A stretch of 64,000 bases of DNA from XN24 sp047921455 (GTDB lineage Bacteria > Pseudomonadota > Gammaproteobacteria > Steroidobacterales > XN24). A program made the translations under genes and the position numbers. Position 1 is the stretch's first letter; every line of letters begins with the position of its first letter. Shown here piece after piece: positions 54,487 to 63,241 of the stretch. The DNA is taken from assembly GCA_047921455.1 (NCBI GenBank), contig JBLRWC010000007.1, positions 25,709 through 89,708 of the forward strand, given 5' to 3'. Below the pieces are notes generated by a model, which saw only the letters and a list, made by a program, of their open reading frames with translations, had not been told where the DNA came from and made no database searches.

Positions 54487-55797
54487 CTACTCCGGCTTGC
54501 TCGTCAGCAGCATGGCGCCGCCCTGGCCGCCACCGATACAAATGGATGCGACGGCCGTGCCGCCGCCCTGGCGTTCGAGTACTTTCAAGGCATGCAGCAC
54601 GATACGCGCGCCGCTGGCGCCGACGGGATGGCCGAGCGCCACCGCGCCGCCGTCCACGTTGAGCTTCGCCTCGTCAATCCGGCCGACCGCCTCTTCGAGG
54701 CCGAGCTCCGTCCGGCAGTACTCAGCATCATCGAGTGCCGCCAGCACCGCAAGCACCTGGCCCGCAAACGCTTCGTTGATTTCCCAGGCATCGATGTCGT
54801 CGAGACCGAGGCCATGGCGTTGCATGAGGGGCGCCGCAGCATGTGCCGGCCCGAGTCCCATCTCCGCCGGATCCAGCGCCGCCCATTCGCAGTCCTCGAT
54901 CGTACCGAGCACCTTGAGCTTGTGTTTCTTGACCGCGGCCTCGCTGGCCAGTAACAACATCGCGGCGCCATCGGTGATCTGCGAACTGTTGCCCGGGGTT
55001 ACCTGGCCGACGCGCCGGTCGAAGAACGGCTTGAGCGTGGCCAGCTTCTCCTCGCTGCTGTCGCGCCGCAGGCCGTCATCTTCTTCGTAGGCACGCCCAG
55101 TGGTGTCGTACAGCGTGCTCACCTCGTCCATGCGGCCCTCGTCGAAGGCTGCGGCCAGCCGCTGGTGGCTGCGTACCGCAAAGCGATCCATCTCCTTGCG
55201 GCTGATACCGAAACGATCCGCGATCACCTCGCAGGTCTGGCCCATGTTCAACCCGACGATCGGATCAGTCAGGCCCTTGATGAGCGCGATCACAGGCGCA
55301 AAATGTTTTGGGCGAAGACGCGTGATGTGCAGGGCCTTGTCGAGCGGCGCCTTGGCGCGGGCCAGATCCGCCAGCCAGTTCACCATGTCGTCATTGAACA
55401 ATATGGGCGCGCGACTCATCGCCTCGGTGCCGCCGGCCAGCACCAGGTCCGCGCGGCCAAGCCAGATATTGCGAGCTGCCGAATCAAGCGCTTGCATGCC
55501 CGAGGCGCAATTTCGCATCACTGTGAAACCTGGCACCTTGTTGCCGCAGCCGAGCCGTAACGCGACGATCCGGCCTATGTTGGGCTCATCCGGACTGGCC
55601 ATGGCGCAGCCCAGGATCACCTCGTCGATCTGCTCCGGGGAAAAGGGCTGGCGTGCCAGGAGCGACCGACCGGCCGAGACGGCCAGGTCCGAGGCGCTGA
55701 AGGCCCCGGGGCGGCCACGGGCTTTCAGGAAAGGCGTCCGCGTGCCGTCCACCACGTAGGCGGGGCTCGCGTAAGACGCTTGGCGAGTCTTGGCCAT
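54487..55797 (-). CDS. fadI: acetyl-CoA C-acyltransferase, FadI-like
   Basis: 436-residue thiolase completing beta-oxidation. Nucleophile Cys is in VMRNCASGMQALDSAA. NEAFAGQVLAVLAALD and the C-terminal CIGGGQGGAMLL carry the other catalytic residues (His and Cys). The length and the KARGRPGAFSASDLA opening fit FadI-type thiolases. It lies between the TetR gene (9 bases) and fadJ (4 bases), so all three are co-transcribed. Its 436 residues are longer than typical 390-residue acetoacetyl-CoA thiolases. Confidence 0.92.
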   Translation of the reverse strand: MAKTRQASYASPAYVVDGTRTPFLKARGRPGAFSASDLAVSAGRSLLARQPFSPEQIDEVILGCAMASPDEPNIGRIVALRLGCGNKVPGFTVMRNCASGMQALDSAARNIWLGRADLVLAGGTEAMSRAPILFNDDMVNWLADLARAKAPLDKALHITRLRPKHFAPVIALIKGLTDPIVGLNMGQTCEVIADRFGISRKEMDRFAVRSHQRLAAAFDEGRMDEVSTLYDTTGRAYEEDDGLRRDSSEEKLATLKPFFDRRVGQVTPGNSSQITDGAAMLLLASEAAVKKHKLKVLGTIEDCEWAALDPAEMGLGPAHAAAPLMQRHGLGLDDIDAWEINEAFAGQVLAVLAALDDAEYCRTELGLEEAVGRIDEAKLNVDGGAVALGHPVGASGARIVLHALKVLERQGGGTAVASICIGGGQGGAMLLTSKPE

Positions 55798-55806
55798 GAT
55801 CTACTC

Positions 55807-56499
55807 CTAGCTTTTTCTGGTTGCGTTTGGGCGCCGACGCGGGGTACGGCGTACTTCTTTGGGTTTGCCGGGCGGGACGCGGAAGCCAGCGGCCACAAAA
55901 GGCAGCAGGCGATCGAGGACGTGACCGACGTCCCTGGGATCAATGGCTTCACCCGACACGAGTTCGACCAGTTGTCGTTCGGCGACCGGATAGGTCAGCG
56001 CGCCGATGAGAAATTGTAACCGCCAGCGGACATCCTCCGGCGGAATACCCGGCACTGCGCGGCACAAGGCGGTGTGATAGCGCTCCAGTACACGCTTGTA
56101 TTCGCCGGCAAACCACGCCTTGAAAGGCTCCTCCGCTTCCGCATGAGTCTGGCCGAGCAAGCGCATCACCGTGGGGCCACCCTGGGCCGGATCGCGCGCC
56201 AACTGGGCCACGGGGCTCATGAAAGCCTCCAGCACCTCCTCGAGAGACGGACTGTGGGTACGTCTTTCGAGCCGGTCGAGATTCGCCAGGCGGGCTCGGT
56301 TCAGCGGCTCGAGCCTGCGCCGGTAGACCTCCTCGACCAAGCCGTCCTTGGAACCAAAGTGGTAATTGACGGCCGCCAGGTTGACCCGCGCCAGCGCGGT
56401 AATCGCCCGCAGGGACGTTCGGGCCACGCCGGTCCGGGCAAACAGCTCTTCAGCCGCTGCCAGGATTCGGTCCTTGGTGGAATCCAGCAGACTTGTCAA
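55807..56499 (-). CDS. TetR-family regulator of beta-oxidation, PsrA-like
   Basis: 230-residue TetR regulator. The DNA-binding domain spans about 8-55 (KDRILAAAEELFARTGVART, then ARVNLAAVNYHFGSKDGLVE), with a recognition helix identical in key parts to PsrA. The ligand domain has MRLLGQTHAEAEEPFKAWF and VAERQLVELVSGEAID. TTG 56499 is the only start giving the full helix; an AGG lies about 8 bases upstream. PsrA represses beta-oxidation genes and is released by long-chain fatty acids, which fits the fadI and fadJ genes that follow. A candidate operator overlaps its promoter at 56516-56529. Confidence 0.87.
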   Translation of the reverse strand: MTSLLDSTKDRILAAAEELFARTGVARTSLRAITALARVNLAAVNYHFGSKDGLVEEVYRRRLEPLNRARLANLDRLERRTHSPSLEEVLEAFMSPVAQLARDPAQGGPTVMRLLGQTHAEAEEPFKAWFAGEYKRVLERYHTALCRAVPGIPPEDVRWRLQFLIGALTYPVAERQLVELVSGEAIDPRDVGHVLDRLLPFVAAGFRVPPGKPKEVRRTPRRRPNATRKS

Positions 56500-56515
56500 A
56501 CCGGGATGCCTGTTT

Positions 56516-56529
56516 GAAACAACCGTTTA
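56516..56529. promoter_or_regulatory. candidate PsrA-type operator
   Basis: GAAAC-AACC-GTTTA (56516-56529) matches the PsrA consensus GAAAC-N4-GTTTC except for the last base. It lies 17 bases upstream of the TetR start, on the promoter side. A neighbouring TGTTTGAAACA palindrome (56511-56521) overlaps it. The fit of regulator, site and fad operon supports autoregulation. Confidence 0.55.
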
Positions 56530-56611
56530 ATGGTAGGCCGCGGCCCGGATAACCGCAAGAAAAGGCCTGCCACAGCGGCGCAACCCGGCGTCTCCTGGGC
56601 ACGATAACAGG

Positions 56612-57346
56612 TTATTCCTGCTCAAACTCGCAGATCAGGGGCAGGTGGTCGGAGAAACGCACCTGGGGAATCTCGAAGGCCGTGGGACGCAAACCGCGCC
56701 CGTAGAGAATGAAATCGAGTTCCTTGCGCGGCGCATTACTGGGGTAGGAAGGGAGGCCCTCGACGTTCGCGCTGCGCAGCCCCGCGGCCTGCATAAACAG
56801 GTACATCTCGTTTTCGCCCCAAAACGTATTGAAATCCCCGGCGACGATGACCGGTTTTTTCGAATGCCTGACAAGGTCATGCAGGTGCCGTAACTGCCAG
56901 TGGCGGTGCCGGTACTTGAGCGACAGGTGAACCAGGAAGATGGCCAGGTTTTCCAGTTCCAGCTCGATGATCAGCCGCTTGATGCCCGTGTCGAAGTAGT
57001 GAAAGCGTTCACCGTGCACGCGCGGCGCGGCCAAAAAGGCATTCGACTGCTTGCGGACAATGGGCAGCCGGTTATTCCACGAACTCTCGCCGTACTTGCA
57101 CTGGTAGGTGCTGTAATGGCCAAGCTGCTGGGCGATGGCTTCGGCCTGGTTCACCATGCCGGTCCGGATCGAACCCGTGTCCACCTCGACGAGACCCACG
57201 ACGTCCGGGCTACGGGCCTTGATGAAATCGGTGATGGCGCGCAGATTCTGTGTACTGTCCCGGAGATAGCCGGCGCCCGGCACGGGAAGGTTGAACCTCG
57301 CCCCCGTGCCTGCAGCGTAGCGGATGTTGTAAAGCAGAAATTTCAC
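56612..57346 (-). CDS. endonuclease/exonuclease/phosphatase (EEP) family protein
   Basis: 244-residue metal-dependent phosphodiesterase. It begins KFLLYNIRYAAGTG and has VVGLVEVDTGS with the metal Glu, VIVAGDFNTFWGENE, and the C-terminal RFSDHLPLICEFE with the catalytic Asp-His. ATG is absent, so GTG 57346 is chosen because it starts just before the first strand; TTG 57373 is possible. No signal peptide is seen. The substrate class could be DNA, phospholipid or sphingolipid headgroups. It is divergent from the TIR-like gene at 57487, with 140 bases between them. Confidence 0.82.
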   Translation of the reverse strand: MKFLLYNIRYAAGTGARFNLPVPGAGYLRDSTQNLRAITDFIKARSPDVVGLVEVDTGSIRTGMVNQAEAIAQQLGHYSTYQCKYGESSWNNRLPIVRKQSNAFLAAPRVHGERFHYFDTGIKRLIIELELENLAIFLVHLSLKYRHRHWQLRHLHDLVRHSKKPVIVAGDFNTFWGENEMYLFMQAAGLRSANVEGLPSYPSNAPRKELDFILYGRGLRPTAFEIPQVRFSDHLPLICEFEQE

Positions 57347-57486
57347 GCTGGCGCCGGCCCGGTCATTATTCAAGGTATCCAGGCATTCTAACCAACCGGA
57401 TCATGCAGTGCCGCCGGCGGAAATGTCTTGGACTCACGTAGATTAAACTCCATAATCTGGCAAATAAGGAACATGGAGGAGTGCAG

Positions 57487-57939
57487 ATGTCGGAGAGTAA
57501 CCCTATTCGGCTGTATGCCGTACACGGTTGGTTCATGGATGAGGATTACGCTCGTCTTTTCGAGTATATCGAGAGCGCTGAAAAGTTTTACTACCGGGCC
57601 TTGTCAGATCCTGCCGCTCATTCACCGCAGGGCGACGGCGTCGCTGCACGCCGGACGCTGATCAGCGAAGCGCTCAATCATGCGGAGTGCGTGGTATGTT
57701 GCGCCGGCACCTGGGAGCGCTTCAATGACTGGGCCCAGTACACCATCGATGTGGCTCGGGCACTGGATCTGCCGATCGTGGTGCTGGAGCATTTCGGCCC
57801 CAGGGATATGGATATACGCTTGAAAGGGTATGCGGCGGCGACGGTGGGCTGGGATTCGCGCAGCATCGTCGACACGATCCGCCAGGAAGCCCGCCATGAG
57901 GATACTACCCGCTTCGACGTGATCGAGTTCGACCTCTAG
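57487..57939 (+). CDS. small TIR-like (Thoeris ThsB/MTH538-type) domain protein
   Basis: 150-residue protein with a Rossmann-like TIR fold pattern: strand LYAVHGWFMDEDYARLFEYI (9-28), the segment AEKFYYRALSDP, helix RRTLISEALNHAECVVCCAG (55-74), TWERFNDWAQYTIDVARAL and strand LPIVVLEHFG (95-104). It resembles the MTH538/ThsB-like TIR family by topology. I see no glutamate where TIR NADases have theirs, so it may be a signalling or binding form. GGAGGAG lies upstream of ATG 57487. No ThsA-type partner is in the window; the divergent EEP gene is the only neighbour. Confidence 0.65.
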   Translation: MSESNPIRLYAVHGWFMDEDYARLFEYIESAEKFYYRALSDPAAHSPQGDGVAARRTLISEALNHAECVVCCAGTWERFNDWAQYTIDVARALDLPIVVLEHFGPRDMDIRLKGYAAATVGWDSRSIVDTIRQEARHEDTTRFDVIEFDL

Positions 57940-57997
57940 GGACGGGTTCGCCCGCGCTATTCCAGCGTCTGCACCCCACCAGGAACTCAGCGAAGCC

Positions 57998-58366
57998 TCA
58001 ACGCAGTTTCATCGCGGCCACAGCCAGCGCCCCCCAGCCTGCCAGGAAGGCCAGGCCGCCAATCGGCGTGACCATGCCCAGCGCCCGAATCCCGGTGAAC
58101 GTCATCACGTACAGGGAGCCGGAGAACAACAGGATGCCCGCCACGAACGCCCAGCCAGCGACCTGCGCCGCCGGTGCCTGTGTTTGCGCATAAATCCAGC
58201 TCGCCGCAAACAACGCCAACGCGTGGTACATCTGGTAGCGCACTGCGGTCTCAAACACCTCGAGCATGCGCGGTTCCAGCTGGTTTCTCAGCGCATGCGC
58301 CCCAAAGGCCCCGAAGGCGACGCTGAGTCCGCCGAGCAGGGCGCCGAGAATAACGAAAGTTTTCAA
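57998..58366 (-). CDS. DUF423 membrane protein (YgdD-like)
   Basis: 122-residue membrane protein with four hydrophobic segments (VILGALLGGLSVAFGAFGAH, LALFAASWIYAQTQ, FVAGILLFSGSLYVMTFTG, IGGLAFLAGWGALAVAAMKL). The GAFGAHALRNQLEPRMLEVF and TAVRYQMYHALALF loops are hallmarks. Length is standard. ATG overlaps the upstream hypothetical gene stop (ATGA). Function unknown in the family. Confidence 0.9.
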   Translation of the reverse strand: MKTFVILGALLGGLSVAFGAFGAHALRNQLEPRMLEVFETAVRYQMYHALALFAASWIYAQTQAPAAQVAGWAFVAGILLFSGSLYVMTFTGIRALGMVTPIGGLAFLAGWGALAVAAMKLR

Positions 58367-58704
58367 TGCACTTCCCTGGGTTCATCCGGAGGCAGGTTGC
58401 CTTCGGCGCCGGTGACGGGCGCAACCAGCCCCTCGTTCAGCAGACTCGCAGCAAGCCTGGCCAATTGCACCGGATCGCCGGGCAGAATCCGGGTGCGAAT
58501 CGCCAGCGTCAAGGCCAGGGCCTGCAGCACGTCGCTGTTGCTCATTGGGCCGGTCTGGTGGATTTCCCGATCAAGCGTGGCCAGCAGGACATTGATCAGG
58601 TTGAACACGTTGACCGCGGACACGGTTTCCGGGTGCAACGGAAAGTCGAACTCGAACTGATTCCCGGTCGAAGTGGTCGCCCGGTAAGGCAAGCGCTTTG
58701 GCAT
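58363..58704 (-). CDS. hypothetical soluble protein between SLC13 permease and DUF423
   Basis: 113 residues, not recognised. It has no membrane segment or signal peptide. The N-terminal part is mixed strand-like (STGNQFEFDFPLHPETVSAV), and the middle is helical (VFNLINVLLATLDREIHQTG and VLQALALTLAIRTRIL). ATG 58704 starts 5 bases after the permease stop; a GTG at 58722 would overlap it. It overlaps DUF423 by 4 bases, so three genes form one leftward unit. Confidence 0.65.
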   Translation of the reverse strand: MPKRLPYRATTSTGNQFEFDFPLHPETVSAVNVFNLINVLLATLDREIHQTGPMSNSDVLQALALTLAIRTRILPGDPVQLARLAASLLNEGLVAPVTGAEGNLPPDEPREVH

Positions 58705-58709
58705 GAAGT

Positions 58710-60530
58710 TCAGGCAATCCACAGGAAATAGATGCTGACGCTGGTCACCACCATCAGGATGGCGTTCAGTGGCGCTCCCACCTTGGCGAAGTCAGTGAAC
58801 TTGTATAAACCGGTGCCGTAAATCATGGTATTGGTCTGGTAACCGATCGGCGACAGGAAGCTGGTCGAGGCGGCAAACATGACCGCAAGCACCATCGGCA
58901 GGATGTCGATCTGCAGTAACTGCCCAAGCGACACAGCCACCGGCACCAGGATCACCACGGACGCGTTGTTGCTGACCAGTTCGGTGAGGAGCGTGGTCAA
59001 CGCATACAGCGCCATCAGCACGAAGACCGGGTGCCAGCCGGCGGCGTGCACCGCCAACATTCCGCCAAGCCAGTCGGCCGCCCCGGACTTGGTCATCGCG
59101 ATGCCGAGCGGGATCACGCCTGCCAGCAGGAAAATCACGTCCCAGGACACGCTGGTGTACATATCGTCTTTCTTCACGCAGCCGGTGGCCACCATCGCCA
59201 CGATGCCGATCAGCGCCGTAACGACAATGGGCATGGGAGTCAACGCCGCGCCCAGCACCACGCCCGTGATGATGCCGCCGGCGATCCACATGCGGCGCCG
59301 ATCAAAATCGTCCTTGGCTTCCTCCAGCAGCACCAGGTCATGGCGGCGCCGCAGACTGACCAGCGCAGTGTCTGACAACTGGAGCAGGACGATCTCTCCG
59401 ACATGGAGCTTTTCGTCCGCCAGCCTGCGACTCTGGAGCGTGTCGGTCTCCAGCCCGATGAGGCGTGCCTGGTAGCGTTTCCAGAAATCCACGCTCGCCG
59501 CCGTCTTGCCCTTGAATACCTGCCGGTCACGCAACAGCACCCGGACGAGCTGGCCGTCGCTGCGCACCCGGTGTGCATCGCCAATCTCGGAGAGTACGTC
59601 GATATTATCGGACTTGATCAGGTCCATGATCTGCCGCAGGTTGCCGCGCACCTGGAGCACGTCACCAGCCTTGATATTGATGTCCCCAGCACGCTTGATA
59701 TGGGTGGTCGCCCCCCGCACGAGCTTTAGCACGTCGACACCGGCGCGGGCGGGAAACTTGCTTTCTTCGAGCGTCTTGCCAACCAGGTCGCTGTCTTCGC
59801 GTACGCCCAGCTCCAGGATGAAAGCCTCATCATCCTCGCCCTGGATCCGGATTTGGTCCTCCTTGGGCAGCAGCAAGCGACCGAGGGTCACGAAATACAG
59901 AAGGCCCACGCCGAGCACTATCAAACCGAGGTGGGTGAATTCAAACATGCCGATCTGGCGGCCGAAGGCCGGCTGGTCCTTCATGATCGCCGACGCCAGG
60001 ATATTAGTGGACGTGCCGATCAGGGTCAGCGTCCCGCCCAGCATGCCGAAAAAGCTGACTGGCATCAGTAACCGTGACGACAGCATCTTCAGGCGCCTGG
60101 CCATGTCCAGTACCAGCGGAATTGCCACCGCGACGGCGGCCGTGTTGTTGATGAAGCCGGACACGCCGCCGACCAGTGCCGCAATGATCAGGATCATCCG
60201 CAGCTCGGAATTTCCCACCAGCGGAAACACTTTTTTGCCAAGCACGTGGATCAGCCCGGAGCGCTGGATACCCGCCGAGAGAATGAACATGGCCAGCACG
60301 GTCACCGTCGCGGTGCTTGAGAACCCGGACAAGCCCTCGCTGACCGTCGGAAAGGCGGCGCGCAGATCGATTCCCCGGTCCAGCAGCCATTGCGTGTTGC
60401 CGACCAGCGGAATCACCATAATCGTGACCAGGATCAAGATGGCGGTGATGTCGAGCGGCAGCGCCTCCGAGGCGAACAGATACAGCGCCGCTGCAATGAT
60501 GACGAAGACGATCGCAATTTCGACGGTCAT
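58710..60530 (-). CDS. SLC13-family permease with TrkA-C (RCK_C) domains
   Basis: 606-residue divalent-anion/sodium symporter-type protein. About five hydrophobic helices come first (VEIAIVFVIIAAALYLFAS, ITAILILVTIMVIPLV, LSGFSSTATVTVLAMF). A central cytoplasmic part holds two TrkA-C domains (ELGVREDSDLVGKTLEESKF and RQVFKGKTAASVDFWKRYQA), then helices resume (AALTPMPIVVTALIGIVAMV). SNNASVVILVPVAVSLG is the SLC13 motif. This split by RCK_C domains is common for dicarboxylate or sulfate permeases. ATG 60530 is preferred over 60632 because it opens with the first helix. Confidence 0.88.
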   Translation of the reverse strand: MTVEIAIVFVIIAAALYLFASEALPLDITAILILVTIMVIPLVGNTQWLLDRGIDLRAAFPTVSEGLSGFSSTATVTVLAMFILSAGIQRSGLIHVLGKKVFPLVGNSELRMILIIAALVGGVSGFINNTAAVAVAIPLVLDMARRLKMLSSRLLMPVSFFGMLGGTLTLIGTSTNILASAIMKDQPAFGRQIGMFEFTHLGLIVLGVGLLYFVTLGRLLLPKEDQIRIQGEDDEAFILELGVREDSDLVGKTLEESKFPARAGVDVLKLVRGATTHIKRAGDINIKAGDVLQVRGNLRQIMDLIKSDNIDVLSEIGDAHRVRSDGQLVRVLLRDRQVFKGKTAASVDFWKRYQARLIGLETDTLQSRRLADEKLHVGEIVLLQLSDTALVSLRRRHDLVLLEEAKDDFDRRRMWIAGGIITGVVLGAALTPMPIVVTALIGIVAMVATGCVKKDDMYTSVSWDVIFLLAGVIPLGIAMTKSGAADWLGGMLAVHAAGWHPVFVLMALYALTTLLTELVSNNASVVILVPVAVSLGQLLQIDILPMVLAVMFAASTSFLSPIGYQTNTMIYGTGLYKFTDFAKVGAPLNAILMVVTSVSIYFLWIA

Positions 60531-60807
60531 TGGGCGGGTCGCTTCTTGTTGTCGGGAATGACTTTCGGCCGCTACAGGATGATCTTCATCCCCGGGTCTC
60601 GATGGTAACCGCGCCCAAGCATGGCATGTCAAGGCAGCCCCTGGTCACAACTGTTCAGGCAGGTGCTTTTCCCTGTCGGCAACCAACCCGATACTGGTCG
60701 TTGATTACGATGCAGTACTGGCGGGCGCGTTGCGCTGGCATCGGGTGTGCGCTTAAGCCGCCGCATCTTTAGCAACGCGCGTTCCAGCGTGCGTTTTCAC
60801 TGGCCGA

Positions 60808-61221
60808 TCAGGTGGCGCAGCGCGTCCGCTGCAGGCGGCGCCAGCGCCGGGCCGCCCAGAGTCGGTAGGCCCACTCCATTGGCACGTGCAATCGCAGGCC
60901 GCGCACCACGCGCCCGACCAACCGCCATCCCGGCAATTCCGCCCACACGACGGTGAAGGCGTCGGCGCCGGAGCGCACGCGCCCCGTGGTATCGATCACA
61001 TGGAAACGGCGCATGGCATCCCGCCGGTTGATCCCATGGTCATGCAGTGTTTCAGGGTGCGCGTCGATGTCGTGCCAGTGCACGCGCCCCTCGCGATCGA
61101 GGCGGCGGTAGTGGGCGATCTCGCGACGGCAGACCGGACAGCCACCGTCATAGAACACCCTTGGGCGTTGGCGGGCCGGGGCGTTCGCTCCGGGCGGCGT
61201 GGTGTTTCGCTTGTATTTCAT
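60808..61221 (-). CDS. DCC-family thiol-disulfide oxidoreductase-like protein (DUF393)
   Basis: 137-residue protein with the DCC-family signature RVFYDGGCPVCRREIAHYRR, i.e. a CxxC in a thioredoxin-like start. It has the later WHDIDAHPETLHDHG and the terminal WAYRLWAARRWRRLQ. No signal is seen. Length is typical for DUF393. The 277-base stretch 60531-60807, between its end and the SLC13 start, shows no gene or clear regulatory motif. Confidence 0.88.
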   Translation of the reverse strand: MKYKRNTTPPGANAPARQRPRVFYDGGCPVCRREIAHYRRLDREGRVHWHDIDAHPETLHDHGINRRDAMRRFHVIDTTGRVRSGADAFTVVWAELPGWRLVGRVVRGLRLHVPMEWAYRLWAARRWRRLQRTRCAT

Positions 61222-61285
61222 CGTACGGTGCTATTCGCCCGTGACGGCAGACCGGATGCCGAGCCTGCGCTAAACTGCGTTGGTC

Positions 61286-62230
61286 ATGATCGGCTCACTC
61301 AATAGGCACATGCCTGCTCCGCTGCGCTACTGGCTTGGCATCCTTGGCGCGGCCGGGCAGAACTGGCTGCAAAGCCAGGCCTTCATCTATGCCGCCGCGC
61401 TGGCCTTTTTTACCGTGTTCTCGATTGCCCCCGTGATGATCATCGCCGTGACCGTGGTTGGGCTGGTCCTGGGCGAACAGGCTGCGGAAGGTAAGATCAT
61501 GGCTCAGCTCGAGGATGCGATCGGTCCCGAGGCCGCCGAGGTCGTCGAGACGGCCGTGGTCAATTCACAGATCGACCAGAGCGGGGTGCTGCCTACCATC
61601 ATCGGCATCGCGGCGATCCTGATCGGTGCATCGACGGTATTTGCACAAATGCAACAATCGCTGAACCGGATCTGGGATGTGGCGGCTCGACCGACGCGCA
61701 ACAGCATGCTGTTATTTATTCGTTCGCGGGTGCTCTCGCTGACCATCGTGCTGGCGATTGGCTTCATCCTGCTGGTCTCACTGCTGCTGAGCGTGGCGCT
61801 GCGGGCGGTGATGGTGTACGCGGAGCAGTGGCTGCCGATGCCGGGATTTGTGCTGATCGGCTTCGAGCTCGTACTGTCATTGACTGTCGTTACGCTGCTG
61901 TTTGCGGCCATGTTCCGCATCCTGCCGGACGTCATCCTGAGCTGGAAAGATGTACTGCTGGGCGCGCTACTGACGGCGATATTGTTCACGATTGGCCGCT
62001 CGCTGATCGCGATGTACCTGGCCAATACCGCAACCGCATCGACCTACGGCGCGGCGGGCTCGCTGGTGCTGCTGTTGCTCTGGGTGAATTATTCGTCGCT
62101 GATCCTGCTCTTTGGCGCAGCCTTCACGCGTGCACACCTTGAGGCCCGCGGCCTGCCGGTTCGGCCACGCGCCAGTGCCGTGTGTGTGCACCGCGAGCTG
62201 ATTGAGGATCCGACGGGCGCGCGAGGCTGA
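61286..62230 (+). CDS. YihY/UPF0761-family membrane protein (BrkB type)
   Basis: 314-residue inner-membrane protein of the YihY/BrkB family. Six hydrophobic helices are visible, with AFIYAAALAFFTVFSIAPVM as the first hallmark and ASTVFAQMQQSLNRIWDV as the second. RILPDVILSWKDVLLGALLT and STYGAAGSLVLLLLWVNYSS are conserved in the family. ATG 61286 gives the best N-terminus; ATG 61310 is possible. It runs in the same direction as pbpG, 3 bases away, suggesting co-transcription. Confidence 0.88.
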   Translation: MIGSLNRHMPAPLRYWLGILGAAGQNWLQSQAFIYAAALAFFTVFSIAPVMIIAVTVVGLVLGEQAAEGKIMAQLEDAIGPEAAEVVETAVVNSQIDQSGVLPTIIGIAAILIGASTVFAQMQQSLNRIWDVAARPTRNSMLLFIRSRVLSLTIVLAIGFILLVSLLLSVALRAVMVYAEQWLPMPGFVLIGFELVLSLTVVTLLFAAMFRILPDVILSWKDVLLGALLTAILFTIGRSLIAMYLANTATASTYGAAGSLVLLLLWVNYSSLILLFGAAFTRAHLEARGLPVRPRASAVCVHRELIEDPTGARG

Positions 62231-62233
62231 GCT

Positions 62234-63193
62234 ATGCGTATACTCGCGGCCATGAAAATTCCATCACTATGGATGATCGCCCTGGCCTGGGCGCTCGTGG
62301 CAGCGCCCGCAGCAGGGCAAACACGCCCGGATCCTGCGACCCTGGAGTTGGCCTCGGCACAAGCGGCGGTGGCCGATCTTGCCAGCGGCGAGCTGTTGTT
62401 CAGCAAGTATGCCGACCGGCAGGTGCCGATCGCCTCGGTGACCAAGCTGATGACCGCGGTGATCGTGCTCGACTCCGGCGCGCCGCTGGATGAATGGCTG
62501 ACCATCGTGCCGCGCGAAGAGCGTGCGCCGGTGAATGCCTATACGCGCATTCGTATCGGCTCGCAGCTGCGGCGCGCGGACCTGTTGCGCATCACGCTGA
62601 TGGCCTCGGAGAATCAGGCCGCCTACGTGCTTTCACGTCATCACCCGGGTGGCCGCGACGCTTTCGTTGCCGCGATGAACGCCAAGGCCGCCGAGCTTGG
62701 CATGCACGCCAGCCAGTTCGTGGATGCCAGTGGCCTGTCCGCACAAAACCGCTCCACCGCCGCGGATCTGCTACGGCTGGTGGCGGCCGCCATGGACTAC
62801 AAGCTCATCCGCGACTACACGCGCACCACGGGCTTCACGGCGCAGTTCCGCAAGCCGCGCTATACGCTGCAGTACGGCAACACCAATCTGCTGGTGCATC
62901 GAGAGAGCTGGGACGTGGCGCTGAGCAAAACCGGCTACCTGCAGGTCGCCGGTCGCTGCCTGGCCATGGTTGCCAACATCGATGGCCGACCAATCGCAAT
63001 GGTGCTGCTCGATTCGCTGGGCACGCGTACCCCGCTGGGTGATGCCGGGCGTATCGGTCGCTGGCTGCGCACCGGGGAGGGCGGCAGTGTCGCGGTCGCG
63101 GCCCGCGATTACGAGCGCCAGCGACAGCGTGAACACACCCGCCAGCCCGATTCGGCTGGCGATCCCAGGCTCGAGGGGCGAAGCAGTGAATAG
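62234..63193 (+). CDS. pbpG: D-alanyl-D-alanine endopeptidase (PBP7/PbpG type)
   Basis: 319-residue low-molecular-weight penicillin-binding protein that cleaves peptidoglycan cross-links. A signal peptide (SLWMIALAWALVAAPAAG) is followed by the S-x-x-K motif SVTK (68-71), SEN (125-127) and KTG (232-234). The STAADLLRLVAAAMDYK region matches PbpG. A basic C-terminal tail (RDYERQRQREHTRQP) is longer than usual. ATG 62234 is 3 bases after the YihY stop. Its length is close to E. coli PBP7. Confidence 0.92.
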   Translation: MRILAAMKIPSLWMIALAWALVAAPAAGQTRPDPATLELASAQAAVADLASGELLFSKYADRQVPIASVTKLMTAVIVLDSGAPLDEWLTIVPREERAPVNAYTRIRIGSQLRRADLLRITLMASENQAAYVLSRHHPGGRDAFVAAMNAKAAELGMHASQFVDASGLSAQNRSTAADLLRLVAAAMDYKLIRDYTRTTGFTAQFRKPRYTLQYGNTNLLVHRESWDVALSKTGYLQVAGRCLAMVANIDGRPIAMVLLDSLGTRTPLGDAGRIGRWLRTGEGGSVAVAARDYERQRQREHTRQPDSAGDPRLEGRSSE

Positions 63194-63241
63194 CGCTGCG
63201 CAGGTGACTCACTGGGCCGGGGGATGCGGGACCTTGTTTTC

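Noticed and set aside
60531..60807. Gene or RNA in the 277-base gap before the DCC-family gene
   Set aside because: No frame with a ribosome-binding site and no stable hairpin with T-run or tRNA-like fold seen.
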